Source: UBA12481 sp942493265
GTDB lineage: Bacteria; Bacteroidota; Bacteroidia; Bacteroidales; UBA12481
DNA: 64,000 nt
Direction: 5' to 3'
NCBI GenBank assembly: GCA_942493265.1
Contig: OW818688.1
Location: 4,526,001-4,590,000, forward strand
How positions within the stretch are numbered: the stretch's first letter is position 1; each line of letters begins with the position of its first letter. Below are positions 51,098 through 59,246 of the stretch, piece after piece. Made by a program: the position numbers and the translations under genes. The notes under the pieces are model-generated. The model was not told where the DNA came from and ran no database searches. It worked only from the letters and a program-made list of their open reading frames with translations.

Positions 51098-52459
51098 GTG
51101 AAAAAACTGATAGTCATATTCTTAGCCTTTTTACTGAGCTTCCCCTTACTACAAGCCCAGATTGTAAAAGTAGCCTGTGTGGGCAATTCCATAACTTACG
51201 GATCAGGGATCAACAACCGCGACAAGATGTCGTACCCCGCGCAGTTGCAAGCCTGGCTTGGCGCAAGATATGAGGTCAGAAATTTTGGCGTATCCGGTGC
51301 CACCATGCTAAGAAAAGGCGACAAACCCTACTGGAATGAACCTGATTATAAAGCAGTTCTGCAATTCAGCCCCGATATCATTATTGTCAAACTCGGCACC
51401 AACGATTCAAAACCGCAGAACTGGAAATATGCAGCAGAATTTGAGAAGGACTATACCGATATGATCATGACCTTTAAATCACTGGCCTCAAAACCAAGGA
51501 TTTTGCTGGCCTTGCCTGTACCTGTTTTCGGTGACAAATGGGGCATTACCGATTCGATTGTCAGGGACCGGATTATCCCGATCATCAGGAACATTTCCAA
51601 GGAAACAAAAACCCAGTACATCGATTTGTATACCGAGCTGCTGCCCTATAAATGGACTTTCCCCGATGAAATCCATCCGAACTCGATCGGAGCTTCCATC
51701 ATGGTTGAAAAAATATATCGCGCCCTTTTTTATAAAGATAAAATGCATGGTTCCGGATACCTTAATACAGCGATTCTGGCAGCACCCGGTGCCGAATGCC
51801 GTGGCGCCGCAGCCGGATGGGGCGAAGGCAAGGACTGGTACAGTCAGTTTGAAGCCATGAATAAAATAGGGACGGATCGCCAGGTAGATCTGGTGTTGCT
51901 CGGAAACTCAATTACACAGGGATGGGGCGGCGAAGGTCGCACCGTATGGGCAGTTGTTCCGGAAGTATGGGATTCTCTTTTAAAACCCCTCAATGCCGCG
52001 AATTTCGGCATCTCAGGCGATCGCACACAGCATATTTTGTGGAGAGTGCAGAACGGCAACTTCAACAATATCAAACCCCGTGTGATTGTACTGGAGATTG
52101 GTGTCAACAATTTCAATGACAATACAGCAAAGGAGATCTCCGACGGAATTCACGCAATCGTCAGGGCTATTCAAAAAAAGGTTCCGTCAGCTAAAATCAT
52201 TTTATTCGGGCCACTACCCACCGGGAAAAACAATCAGGACCCCAACCGTCAGAAATACAAACAGATACATGAAAGTATCCATGGTTTGGGCAATGGGAAA
52301 AATGTGTTTTACAAAAACCTGGATAAACTGTTCATCAACCCCGACGGCACATTGGCTGAAGGTCTTATGTCGGATGATGCCATTCACCTCACTGCTGCCG
52401 GCTATCGTGCCTGGGCAGGTGTTTTGGTTCCCGAAGCAAAAAGATTGTTGAAAAAGTAG
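51098..52459 (+). CDS. Exported protein with two SGNH/GDSL hydrolase domains
   Basis: This 453-residue protein starts at GTG 51098, which opens a signal peptide (MKKLIVIFLAFLLSFPLLQA). It has two SGNH hydrolase domains in tandem. The first (about 22 to 215) has VGNSIT with Ser31, KLGTND with Asn102, and FPDEIHPNS with Asp190 and His193. The second (about 262 to 453) has LGNSITQGWGG with Ser271, LEIGVNNFN around Asn337, and DDAIHLTAAGY with Asp428 and His430. Both sets are intact. SGNH enzymes remove acyl groups, for instance acetyl from polysaccharides or sialic acid. The domains differ in sequence, so they are probably from different subfamilies. A TTG at 51059 is in frame but overlaps the terminator. 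Confidence 0.88.
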   Translation: MKKLIVIFLAFLLSFPLLQAQIVKVACVGNSITYGSGINNRDKMSYPAQLQAWLGARYEVRNFGVSGATMLRKGDKPYWNEPDYKAVLQFSPDIIIVKLGTNDSKPQNWKYAAEFEKDYTDMIMTFKSLASKPRILLALPVPVFGDKWGITDSIVRDRIIPIIRNISKETKTQYIDLYTELLPYKWTFPDEIHPNSIGASIMVEKIYRALFYKDKMHGSGYLNTAILAAPGAECRGAAAGWGEGKDWYSQFEAMNKIGTDRQVDLVLLGNSITQGWGGEGRTVWAVVPEVWDSLLKPLNAANFGISGDRTQHILWRVQNGNFNNIKPRVIVLEIGVNNFNDNTAKEISDGIHAIVRAIQKKVPSAKIILFGPLPTGKNNQDPNRQKYKQIHESIHGLGNGKNVFYKNLDKLFINPDGTLAEGLMSDDAIHLTAAGYRAWAGVLVPEAKRLLKK

Positions 52460-52475
52460 AAAAAAAATAAAAGAT

Positions 52476-53045
52476 ATGAGAATCAAGCTATTAGTACTTG
52501 CAGCCCTTCTGCAGTTTACCCTTCTGGCCGGAGCGCAGGAGGAGCCGAAACCGGAGATCCGGCCGGTTCAGTATTTCATTGGTATCCAGCCCGGAATCAA
52601 TCCCATACTGTTTAACGAGTACGGTCAGTATGCCTGGGATATTAATCTGATTCCGATTTCCATCAAATATGCCATCAATCGCCACTGGGCTCTCCGGCTG
52701 CACACTATCTGCGATATTGAAGTGCGTCCCGAGAATTATCCGGCAGTTCTGGCGAATATCGGTCTGGAAATTGCAGCACCGTTTCACCTGGCCCTGAAAA
52801 ACAGCGAAGAGGGGCACCGCGGATTTTTTATCGGTCCGGTAGTGACCCCGGGTTACAATAAACTGAACCAGTATTATTTACTGGGAATTGGTGGTGAGGC
52901 CGGATTCTCGTTCCTTTTCGGCAACAAGTGGAGCCTGTACATCAGCGCCCAGGCCGGTGCCCAGCTTCAGAAATATGCCAACGACAGGTTTATCCGGTAT
53001 ATCCCCTACTCCATTCCGGTTATCGGATTAGGAATCTGGCTATAG
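52476..53045 (+). CDS. Small outer-membrane beta-barrel-like protein
   Basis: This 189-residue protein has a signal peptide (MRIKLLVLAALLQFTLLAGA). The mature part shows amphipathic strands alternating with turns (HWALRLHTICDIEV, GFFIGPVVTPGYNKLN, YYLLGIGGEAGFSFLFG and WSLYISAQAGAQLQKY), which suggests a small eight-stranded barrel. I do not recognise the family. It lies 16 bases after the double SGNH gene and may be co-transcribed. Its 3' end overlaps the convergent TonB receptor gene by 6 bases. Confidence 0.75.
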   Translation: MRIKLLVLAALLQFTLLAGAQEEPKPEIRPVQYFIGIQPGINPILFNEYGQYAWDINLIPISIKYAINRHWALRLHTICDIEVRPENYPAVLANIGLEIAAPFHLALKNSEEGHRGFFIGPVVTPGYNKLNQYYLLGIGGEAGFSFLFGNKWSLYISAQAGAQLQKYANDRFIRYIPYSIPVIGLGIWL

Positions 53046-55406
53046 GTCAATCCTGATGCCTCCCATAAAATTGATGCCGGCCTGAGGGAAATATCCATCC
53101 ATCTTATTTCGCTGGCCCTCATAGTAATAGCTATACACCCAGGCATTGGTTTCATATTGATGGTTGAATACGTTATTAACCTGCAGGAACAGCACTATCT
53201 CATTTATTTTTAATGGCTTCAGGGTCCAGGCTATGGAAATGTTATTGATCCAGTAGGGATCCAGTGAACGTGAGATATCCGAAGTGTTATCAATAAACTG
53301 GCGGCCTACATACCGGCTGTCCAGAATAAACCGCAGATCATCCAGGATCAGCCAGGTAACCCGACCACCGGTAATAATTTCCGGAGAAAAAGCCAGACTG
53401 GTGGTGCCGAGGCTCGAGGTTTGCTGTCCCCAGGTATCCCAGTCATCCACATATTCGGTGAAATCCCTGATTTTATTTCTGCTGAGGGTCAGGTTCATTT
53501 CCACCTGGAGCGACTTGACCGGATTGATGCGGACCGCCGTTTCCAGTCCCGACCGGTAACTCGACGGGATATTCACCATGATCGGAGCTCCGACATCATT
53601 TATCTGACCGGTTAAGATCAGCTGATCAGTATAATCCATCCAGTAGGCGGTAAAACTTGCCGAAATCGGGCGGGCATCCACTTGATAGCCCAGTTCGAGA
53701 TCGCGAAGAATTTCGGGCTTAATCTCCTGATTGGCAGGTGCATCAATAAAATTTCCGCGTGTGGGTTCGCGATGGGCCATTGCATAGCTCACATATGACC
53801 GCTGGTTATCCGAGATTTCGAAACTCAGGCCGATTTTAGGATTAACAAACTGGTATTTATGCTTTTGCGTGATATTACTCAGATTATCGTCGGTGCCGGT
53901 AATCTTGTAATCGATGAAACGATACTGGATATCAGCGTATAAAGCTGCTTTTGGGAGAAACTGGTAATTGATTTTCAAAAATTGGTTTGCATCGGATTTT
54001 ACCCCGCGGCTGAAATAATATTCATGGTCAGTTTGAGCATCAGAAGCAAATTTCGCCCAGATCACGCGACCATAATGATCACCCGCGTATTGGTTCAAAC
54101 CACCGCCTGCAGTGAGTGAGAATTGTTTCCGGTGGTAATTCACGGAATATACAGCACCATAGAAATCATTATTCAGCCATTTCCGGCGCACCAGGTCGGT
54201 TTCCGTAATGGTATCCCCCCCAAGAATCACCGGATTTATCAGGTAATCTGTAAGTGTTTCCCCTTCGCGGAATTGCTCGTAATACCCGGAGCCACCGGTA
54301 TAATGCAGGGCAACTGAAAAATCCAGGTTTGGATTAATCTGTCCCGACCAGCTCAATTGAGCATTATCCTGCTGATAATCATCTACTTCATCCTTATAGG
54401 TATAAGGATTATAGGTTCGGTTGCTCTGCAACATTTCCGAAGGCACCCCACCCCATGCCTGGTAGGTACGTTCTTTACCGGTAAAGAAGGTTGCCTTTAT
54501 GATGTGTTTCTTTGAAAAATAACCACCTGAAACATAGGCTGAACTCAGGTCGGTGAATGCGCGGTCGATAAATCCGTCAGAATGGATTTTTGAGAGACGC
54601 ACATCCATGCTGAAGTGGTCATTGATCAGGCCGGTACCGGCATTGAGGGACGTTTTCCAGGTATTGAATGATCCGGCAGCGGAATTCAGCTCAGCTTTGG
54701 GTGTCGGATTCAGTGCAACCGTCTGAAAGTTGATGTTGGCACCGAAAGCGGCAGCACCCTGGGTTGAAGAACCTACTCCCCTTTGGATCTGTATGTTATC
54801 GGTTGAAGAAACGATATCAGGAATATCCACCCAATACACCTCATGGGATTCACTGTCGTTAAAGGGAACTCCGTTGATGGTAACATTGATTCTGGACGGA
54901 TCGGTTCCCCGAATCCTCAGTGCTGAATATCCGACTCCGGTTCCGGCATCGGAAGTTGCCACAACGGAAGGGGTATTCAGGAGTAAAAACGGAACATCCC
55001 GGGTTTGAATATCCGTGCGGAGATCCTGACTGCTCAGGTTGGTATAGGTCACCGGATCCTTCTGACTGGCGCGAATTCCACGTATAATCACCTCATCTCC
55101 CAGCACTTGTGAGGGTTGCAAACGAACACTGATTTTTGCCGGTGCTGCCAGTTCCAACCGGTACTCCAGCTTTTGATATCCCACAAAGGAAAAAAACAGG
55201 GTATATTTTCCGGGGGGAAGGTTTTTAAGGCTGAATGTTCCGTCAGCCCTGGTCATCACACCCAGCAGGGTATGTTCAATCACTACATTTGCCCCTGCAA
55301 GGGGCTGATCCTGTTCGTCGGTAACTGTCCCGGTAATTGCCAGCTGAGCCGAAGCCGCCAGAAAAACGAAGCAGGATGCTGCTAAAAGCGCAATCCTTTT
55401 AAACAT
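53040..55406 (-). CDS. TonB-dependent receptor for thiamine or a precursor
   Basis: This 788-residue outer-membrane receptor has a signal peptide (residues 1 to 20), a carboxypeptidase-regulatory-like domain (about 23 to 100, with GTVTDEQDQPLAGANVVIEH), a plug domain (about 115 to 235, with YSALRIRGTDPSRINVTING and GVGSSTQGAAAFGANIN) and a beta-barrel ending in an aromatic-rich C-terminal strand. TonB receptors take up vitamin or metal complexes with proton-motive force. A TPP riboswitch lies directly upstream, so it probably imports thiamine or a related compound; TPP-regulated outer-membrane receptors are known in Bacteroidetes. It stands alone; no thi genes or inner-membrane transporter lie beside it. 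Confidence 0.92.
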   Translation of the reverse strand: MFKRIALLAASCFVFLAASAQLAITGTVTDEQDQPLAGANVVIEHTLLGVMTRADGTFSLKNLPPGKYTLFFSFVGYQKLEYRLELAAPAKISVRLQPSQVLGDEVIIRGIRASQKDPVTYTNLSSQDLRTDIQTRDVPFLLLNTPSVVATSDAGTGVGYSALRIRGTDPSRINVTINGVPFNDSESHEVYWVDIPDIVSSTDNIQIQRGVGSSTQGAAAFGANINFQTVALNPTPKAELNSAAGSFNTWKTSLNAGTGLINDHFSMDVRLSKIHSDGFIDRAFTDLSSAYVSGGYFSKKHIIKATFFTGKERTYQAWGGVPSEMLQSNRTYNPYTYKDEVDDYQQDNAQLSWSGQINPNLDFSVALHYTGGSGYYEQFREGETLTDYLINPVILGGDTITETDLVRRKWLNNDFYGAVYSVNYHRKQFSLTAGGGLNQYAGDHYGRVIWAKFASDAQTDHEYYFSRGVKSDANQFLKINYQFLPKAALYADIQYRFIDYKITGTDDNLSNITQKHKYQFVNPKIGLSFEISDNQRSYVSYAMAHREPTRGNFIDAPANQEIKPEILRDLELGYQVDARPISASFTAYWMDYTDQLILTGQINDVGAPIMVNIPSSYRSGLETAVRINPVKSLQVEMNLTLSRNKIRDFTEYVDDWDTWGQQTSSLGTTSLAFSPEIITGGRVTWLILDDLRFILDSRYVGRQFIDNTSDISRSLDPYWINNISIAWTLKPLKINEIVLFLQVNNVFNHQYETNAWVYSYYYEGQRNKMDGYFPQAGINFMGGIRIDL

Positions 55407-55435
55407 CGTAATTTACAATTATAGCCAGGCCATAA

Positions 55436-55530
55436 GTCCTCGTGGCCACTCTCCCTTCGCCGGCATTATCCGGATCAGGTTCTAAGGGTATGATCTCAGC
55501 CCGTAATTTTAAGGCACCCCCTTAGAGGAC
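55436..55530 (-). promoter_or_regulatory. TPP riboswitch (THI element)
   Basis: The minus strand shows the conserved parts in order: GGGGTGCC (55520-55513), CTGAGA (55499-55494), ACCCTTAGAACCTGATC and GGATAATGCCGGCGAAGGGA (down to 55452). Outer pairing GTCCTC / GAGGAC (55530-55525 with 55441-55436) can close the element. The start of the TonB receptor (55406) lies 30 bases beyond the 3' end. The expression platform is not obvious: a short GGCCA/TGGCC hairpin near 55443-55424 is the only candidate. Thiamine pyrophosphate would be expected to repress the receptor. Confidence 0.95.
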
Positions 55531-55563
55531 GGTACAAAGATAAAAATTCCTTGTTAAAGAAAA

Positions 55564-56301
55564 TTATTTATCTGCCTTCATGAAGGTCATGTACCACACC
55601 GGGCTATAAAATCCATCGGGAAGAACATCTGGCTTTGTAAGGTCGGTGCGGGGATTGTAACCCACAATAAAATCACCGCCGGGCTTCCAGTTTACCGGAG
55701 TTGAAACCTTTTTGCCTGCAGTTGCCTGAAGGGCAGTCACAAACCTCAGGAGCTCATCTGTACTCCGGCCAATTGTCATCGGGTAGAAATAGATTGCCTG
55801 AATGATATTATCAGGATCGATTATAAATACTCCCCTAACGGCGTCGGTAGTGTTTGTTGAAGCATGGATCATGCCGTATTCCTTCGAAACGGCTAAACCG
55901 GCATCTGCCACCAGCGGAAATTTAATTTTTGAAGGTTCCCGGTTATTCAGCCGGATTCCTTCCATGGATTCCTTCCACTGCTGATGACGGTAAAGTGAAT
56001 CGGTTGAGATCACCAGGAGCTTGACTCCGATTTTGTTAAACTGGTCCTGCATATGTGCCAGTTCCATAATCTCGGTGGTACACACCGGGGTGAAATCCTG
56101 AGGATGGCTGAACAATATCTTCCATGAACGGCCAAATTCAGCAGGAAAACGTATAATGCCATTTGTTGATTCCGCAGTAAAAGAAGGAGCTTTTTCACCG
56201 ATCAAGGGAATACGGTACGAACGGTCGTCTTTTGATTTATCTTTCGACCAGGCGCTGGTTGCAATGAATGTAATAGCCAGCAACAGAACTAACTTTTTCA
56301 T
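55564..56301 (-). CDS. Exported 1-Cys peroxiredoxin (Prx6 type)
   Basis: This 245-residue protein has the Prx6 layout with a signal peptide (MKKLVLLLAITFIATSAWSK). The peroxidatic Cys74 is in PQDFTPVCTTEIMEL, and it is the only Cys in the mature protein, so this is a true 1-Cys enzyme. The C-terminal domain has TPVNWKPGGDFIVGYN, typical of Prx6. It should reduce peroxides in the periplasm. I start at 56301, where the signal peptide begins; eleven residues readable upstream are not needed. It sits between the TPP-controlled receptor and trxA, on the same strand as both, without tight spacing. Confidence 0.9.
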   Translation of the reverse strand: MKKLVLLLAITFIATSAWSKDKSKDDRSYRIPLIGEKAPSFTAESTNGIIRFPAEFGRSWKILFSHPQDFTPVCTTEIMELAHMQDQFNKIGVKLLVISTDSLYRHQQWKESMEGIRLNNREPSKIKFPLVADAGLAVSKEYGMIHASTNTTDAVRGVFIIDPDNIIQAIYFYPMTIGRSTDELLRFVTALQATAGKKVSTPVNWKPGGDFIVGYNPRTDLTKPDVLPDGFYSPVWYMTFMKADK

Positions 56302-56453
56302 AACAGTATAGTTTAAATTATTGGTTAAGAACAATAATGAAACATTCCCTGTTGCAAAATGTTTACACAGCCTTCAACTATTTCACTGATTATCAATTAA
56401 CAGCACTCCTTAAAGACTGATATTCCAGCGCTATCGCCGGCAGGATATGCCAC

Positions 56454-56491
56454 AAAAAAAAAGCCGACCGGGAAAAAATCCCCGGCCGGCT
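56454..56491 (-). terminator. Rho-independent terminator of trxA
   Basis: On the minus strand AGCCGGCCGGG pairs with CCCGGTCGGCT (one G-U) and is followed by about nine T. It lies some 33 bases downstream of the thioredoxin stop. Confidence 0.92.
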
Positions 56492-56523
56492 AAACCCAAA
56501 CCAAACAAACCAAAATCACAAAC

Positions 56524-56889
56524 CTAATCCAAATCAACTTTTAGTACTTCTGAAAATGCCTGTTTAAAAGATTCCTTAGGCATGGCTCCTTTAGCCATTG
56601 CAGGTTGTCCTTCCATAGGAATGAACAATATCGACGGTATGCTCTGTATAGCGAACATGCTGGCCAATTCCCTTTCAGCCTCGGTATCTACCTTAAATAT
56701 ATTAATTTTTCCGTTATACTCAACTGCCAGATCTTCAAGCACAGGTGCTACCGTTTTGCACGGTCCGCACCAATCTGCATAAAAATCCACTACTGCAGGA
56801 AGGTTGCCTTCGAATTTCCACTCAGTGTTTTTTTCGAAGTCAAAAACTTTCTGTTTAAACGTTTCCAATGTTAGATGCTCAAGTGACAT
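56524..56889 (-). CDS. trxA: Thioredoxin
   Basis: This 121-residue protein is a cytoplasmic thioredoxin with the active site DFYADWCGPCKTVAPVL (Trp40 to Cys44), the Asp in VVDFYADW, and the cis-Pro in QSIPSILFIP. It has a short N-terminal extension compared with E. coli TrxA. It reduces disulfides in ribonucleotide reductase, peroxiredoxins and others. It is transcribed alone, with a good promoter and a strong terminator. It follows the direction of the neighbouring exported peroxiredoxin gene. Confidence 0.95.
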   Translation of the reverse strand: MSLEHLTLETFKQKVFDFEKNTEWKFEGNLPAVVDFYADWCGPCKTVAPVLEDLAVEYNGKINIFKVDTEAERELASMFAIQSIPSILFIPMEGQPAMAKGAMPKESFKQAFSEVLKVDLD

Positions 56890-56918
56890 TTCTTTACCTT
56901 CCTTTCAAAGTTATTAGA

Positions 56919-56948
56919 CAAAAATAAAACACGATTGTTTAAAGTCAA
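56919..56948 (-). promoter_or_regulatory. Candidate trxA promoter
   Basis: On the minus strand TATTTTTG (56926-56919) matches TAnnTTTG, with TTG 19 bases upstream (56948-56946), the normal Bacteroidota spacing. A second -7-like box, TAACTTTG, lies nearer the gene (about 56913-56906). The leader would be about 23 bases. Confidence 0.5.
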
Positions 56949-57006
56949 TATCTTTTCGTGTGCAAATTTAATTATTTACATTGTTGTATATATCAATATT
57001 TGTGCC

Positions 57007-57039
57007 TTTATCTCCGGCACCTAAAAATTGGTAATTTTG
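57007..57039 (+). promoter_or_regulatory. Candidate promoter of the CCA-adding enzyme gene
   Basis: TAATTTTG (57032-57039) matches TAnnTTTG exactly; TTTA (57007-57010), one base off TTTG, lies 21 bases upstream. The ATG at 57058 would follow a leader of about 12 bases. The in-frame TTG at 57028 lies in front of the -7 box and can be set aside. Confidence 0.45.
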
Positions 57040-57057
57040 TCAGCCTTAAATAACGAT

Positions 57058-58521
57058 ATGACATTTTCTCCAGCAAAAGAATTAAAGCACCCTGTTTTTA
57101 AAATTGTATCCGGGATAGCCGCCGCCGAAGGCATTGATGCTTACGTAATTGGGGGATATGTGAGAGATTTGCTCCTGCATCGCCCATCCAAGGATATTGA
57201 CATCATGGCAGTTGGTAACGGGATCGAACTTGCCGAAAAGGTTGCCGCAAAGCTTGGTGTCGGAAGGGTTCAGGTTTTCAAGAATTTTGGCACGGCCATG
57301 ATCCGGTATAAAGATCTTGACATTGAATTTGTGGGAGCCCGGCGCGAATCGTATAGCCACAACTCCCGCAAGCCCGAAGTGGAGCTGGGAACGCTGGAAG
57401 ATGATCAGAAGCGCCGCGACTTTACCATAAATGCACTGGCTATCAGTCTGAACGAGTCGAATTACGGAGAGCTGATCGATCCGTTCGGCGGGCTTCAGGA
57501 TTTAGAAAACGGGATGATCCGCACGCCATTGGATCCGGATATCACCTTTTCAGACGACCCATTAAGGATGATGCGGGCGGTAAGATTCGCCACTCAGCTG
57601 AAATTTCACATTTCTCTGGATACCATTGAATCGATCACCCGGAACCGTGAGCGGATGGAAATCGTATCGGCAGAGCGCATAGCCGATGAGCTCAATAAGA
57701 TAATCATGTCGGCCAAACCATCAATCGGGTTCAGGCTTTTGGACGACACCGGCCTTCTTCAGATCGTTTTTCCCGAGCTCCATGCACTGAAAGGGGTGGA
57801 AGAGCGCAAGGGGGTCCGTCATAAGGATAACTTCCTGCACACCATCAAGGTGGTGGATAATGTCTGTCAGCACACCGATGACCTCTGGCTGAGATGGGCC
57901 ACGGTACTCCATGATATTGCCAAACCAGCCACCAAGCGGTTTGATCCTGAGGCGGGATGGACCTTTCACGGCCATAATCATTTCGGATCGCGGATGGTTT
58001 CGCAGATTTTCAGGCGAATGAAGCTTCCGATGAATGAAAAGATGAAGTTTGTGGAGAAAATGGTTAACCTCCACATGCGGCCGATAGTTCTTTCGCAGGA
58101 AATTGTAACCGATTCAGCGGTACGCCGGTTGCTGTTTGAAGCCGGTGACGATATCGATGCACTGATGACGCTTTGCGAAGCTGACATAACTTCCGGAATC
58201 AAGGATAAAGTGGAGCGGTACCTGAAAAATTTTCAGCTGGTCAGGCAAAAACTGGTCGAAATTGAGGAAAAGGACCGCATGCGCAACTGGCAGCCACCGG
58301 TTAGCGGTGAGGAGATCATGGAAGCATTCGGAATTCCCCCCAGCCGTCCGGTTGGAGACATAAAAAATGCAATCCGGGATGCCATACTCGATGGGGTTAT
58401 CCATAATGACCGTGAACAAGCCTGGTCGCTGATGATAGAAACCGGCACTAAACTGGGATTGAATCCATTACCCGGATTTGAAAAACCGTTACCTTTAGAA
58501 GAAAAGAACCATGAAGACTGA
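57058..58521 (+). CDS. CCA tRNA nucleotidyltransferase / polyA polymerase family, HD domain
   Basis: This 487-residue class II nucleotidyltransferase adds or repairs the CCA end of tRNAs. The head domain has VIGGYVRDLLLHRPSKDIDI with the catalytic Asp pair, then RRDFTINALAIS and DDPLRMMRAVRFATQL; an HD domain (HDIAKP, with RHKDNFLHTIKVVD) follows from about residue 255. No tRNA in the window encodes a CCA end, which makes such an enzyme necessary. Database names vary between CCA-adding enzyme and polyA polymerase. I start at ATG 57058, since the reading from the TTG at 57028 would cover the promoter. It overlaps the flavin reductase gene by 11 bases. Confidence 0.92.
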   Translation: MTFSPAKELKHPVFKIVSGIAAAEGIDAYVIGGYVRDLLLHRPSKDIDIMAVGNGIELAEKVAAKLGVGRVQVFKNFGTAMIRYKDLDIEFVGARRESYSHNSRKPEVELGTLEDDQKRRDFTINALAISLNESNYGELIDPFGGLQDLENGMIRTPLDPDITFSDDPLRMMRAVRFATQLKFHISLDTIESITRNRERMEIVSAERIADELNKIIMSAKPSIGFRLLDDTGLLQIVFPELHALKGVEERKGVRHKDNFLHTIKVVDNVCQHTDDLWLRWATVLHDIAKPATKRFDPEAGWTFHGHNHFGSRMVSQIFRRMKLPMNEKMKFVEKMVNLHMRPIVLSQEIVTDSAVRRLLFEAGDDIDALMTLCEADITSGIKDKVERYLKNFQLVRQKLVEIEEKDRMRNWQPPVSGEEIMEAFGIPPSRPVGDIKNAIRDAILDGVIHNDREQAWSLMIETGTKLGLNPLPGFEKPLPLEEKNHED

Positions 58522-59074
58522 TTTTAAACCGGGAACGATGGTGTATCCGGTACCTGCCGTACTGGTAAGCTGTGGTGAAACGGAAAGTGAATACAATCTG
58601 GTTACGATTGCCTGGACCGGAACCATATGCACCAATCCTCCAATGTGTTATATATCGGTAAGGCCCGAAAGGCACTCCTATCCGATCATTAAACGCACCG
58701 GAGAATTTGTCATTAACCTGACTACCATCGAGATGACCAAAAAGGTTGACTGGTGCGGGGTGAGATCAGGCAGGGATTTCAATAAATTTAAAGAGGTCAA
58801 CCTAACGCCCGGACCGGCTAAACTGGTAAAGGCGCCCATTGTTATGGAATCGCCCGTGAATATTGAATGCCGGGTGACCGAAATCAAAGAGCTGGGAACG
58901 CATCACATGTTTCTGGCCGAGGTGGTGAATATACAGGTCAATGAGAAGCTCATCAACGCTGACACCGGCAAGCTTAACATATTGGATTCCGGGCTGATCG
59001 CATATGTTCATGGGAGTTATTGCGTCATGGGCAAGCGTATCGGGACTTTCGGATACAGTGTGGCAAAGAAGTAA
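58511..59074 (+). CDS. Flavin reductase family protein (FMN-binding)
   Basis: This 187-residue protein has the split-barrel flavin-reductase fold of the DIM6/NTAB family. It contains VYPVPAVLVSCGETESEYN, VTIAWTGTICTNPPMCYISV, the RPERHSYPIIKRTGEFVINL segment and DWCGVRSGRDFNKF. Some members supply reduced FMN to monooxygenases; others are iron-sulfur-less flavoredoxins. The partner is not known. The start overlaps the CCA-adding enzyme gene by 11 bases, so they share a transcript. The hairpin repeat copy C begins 6 bases beyond the stop. Confidence 0.9.
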   Translation: MKTDFKPGTMVYPVPAVLVSCGETESEYNLVTIAWTGTICTNPPMCYISVRPERHSYPIIKRTGEFVINLTTIEMTKKVDWCGVRSGRDFNKFKEVNLTPGPAKLVKAPIVMESPVNIECRVTEIKELGTHHMFLAEVVNIQVNEKLINADTGKLNILDSGLIAYVHGSYCVMGKRIGTFGYSVAKK

Positions 59075-59079
59075 GAATT

Positions 59080-59215
59080 GCACGCGGATGATGTCTTGAA
59101 GAGGCACGCGGATTTTCGCGGATGCTGCGCAGCGCGGATTAACGCGGATTTTTTTAATATTTTAAAAATCAGCGAAAATCCGCGTTCCCGAAGGGATCCG
59201 CGAAAATCCGCGTGC
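59080..59215. repeat. Hairpin repeat element, copy C
   Basis: It has one 24-base unit (59080-59103, starting GCACGCGGATGA), then a hairpin (59104-59215) with outer arms GCACGCGGATTTTCGCGG and CCGCGAAAATCCGCGTGC. The inner part has the palindrome GCTGCGCAGC, the arms near GCGCGGATTAACGCGG and CGAAAATCCGCG, and the loop motif TTCCCGAAGGGA. The layout is that of copy A at 30951-31107. It lies between the 3' ends of two convergent genes, where it might also end transcription. Confidence 0.92.
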
Positions 59216-59246
59216 AAATCTTAAACCACTTGTCCGCGAGCAATTT

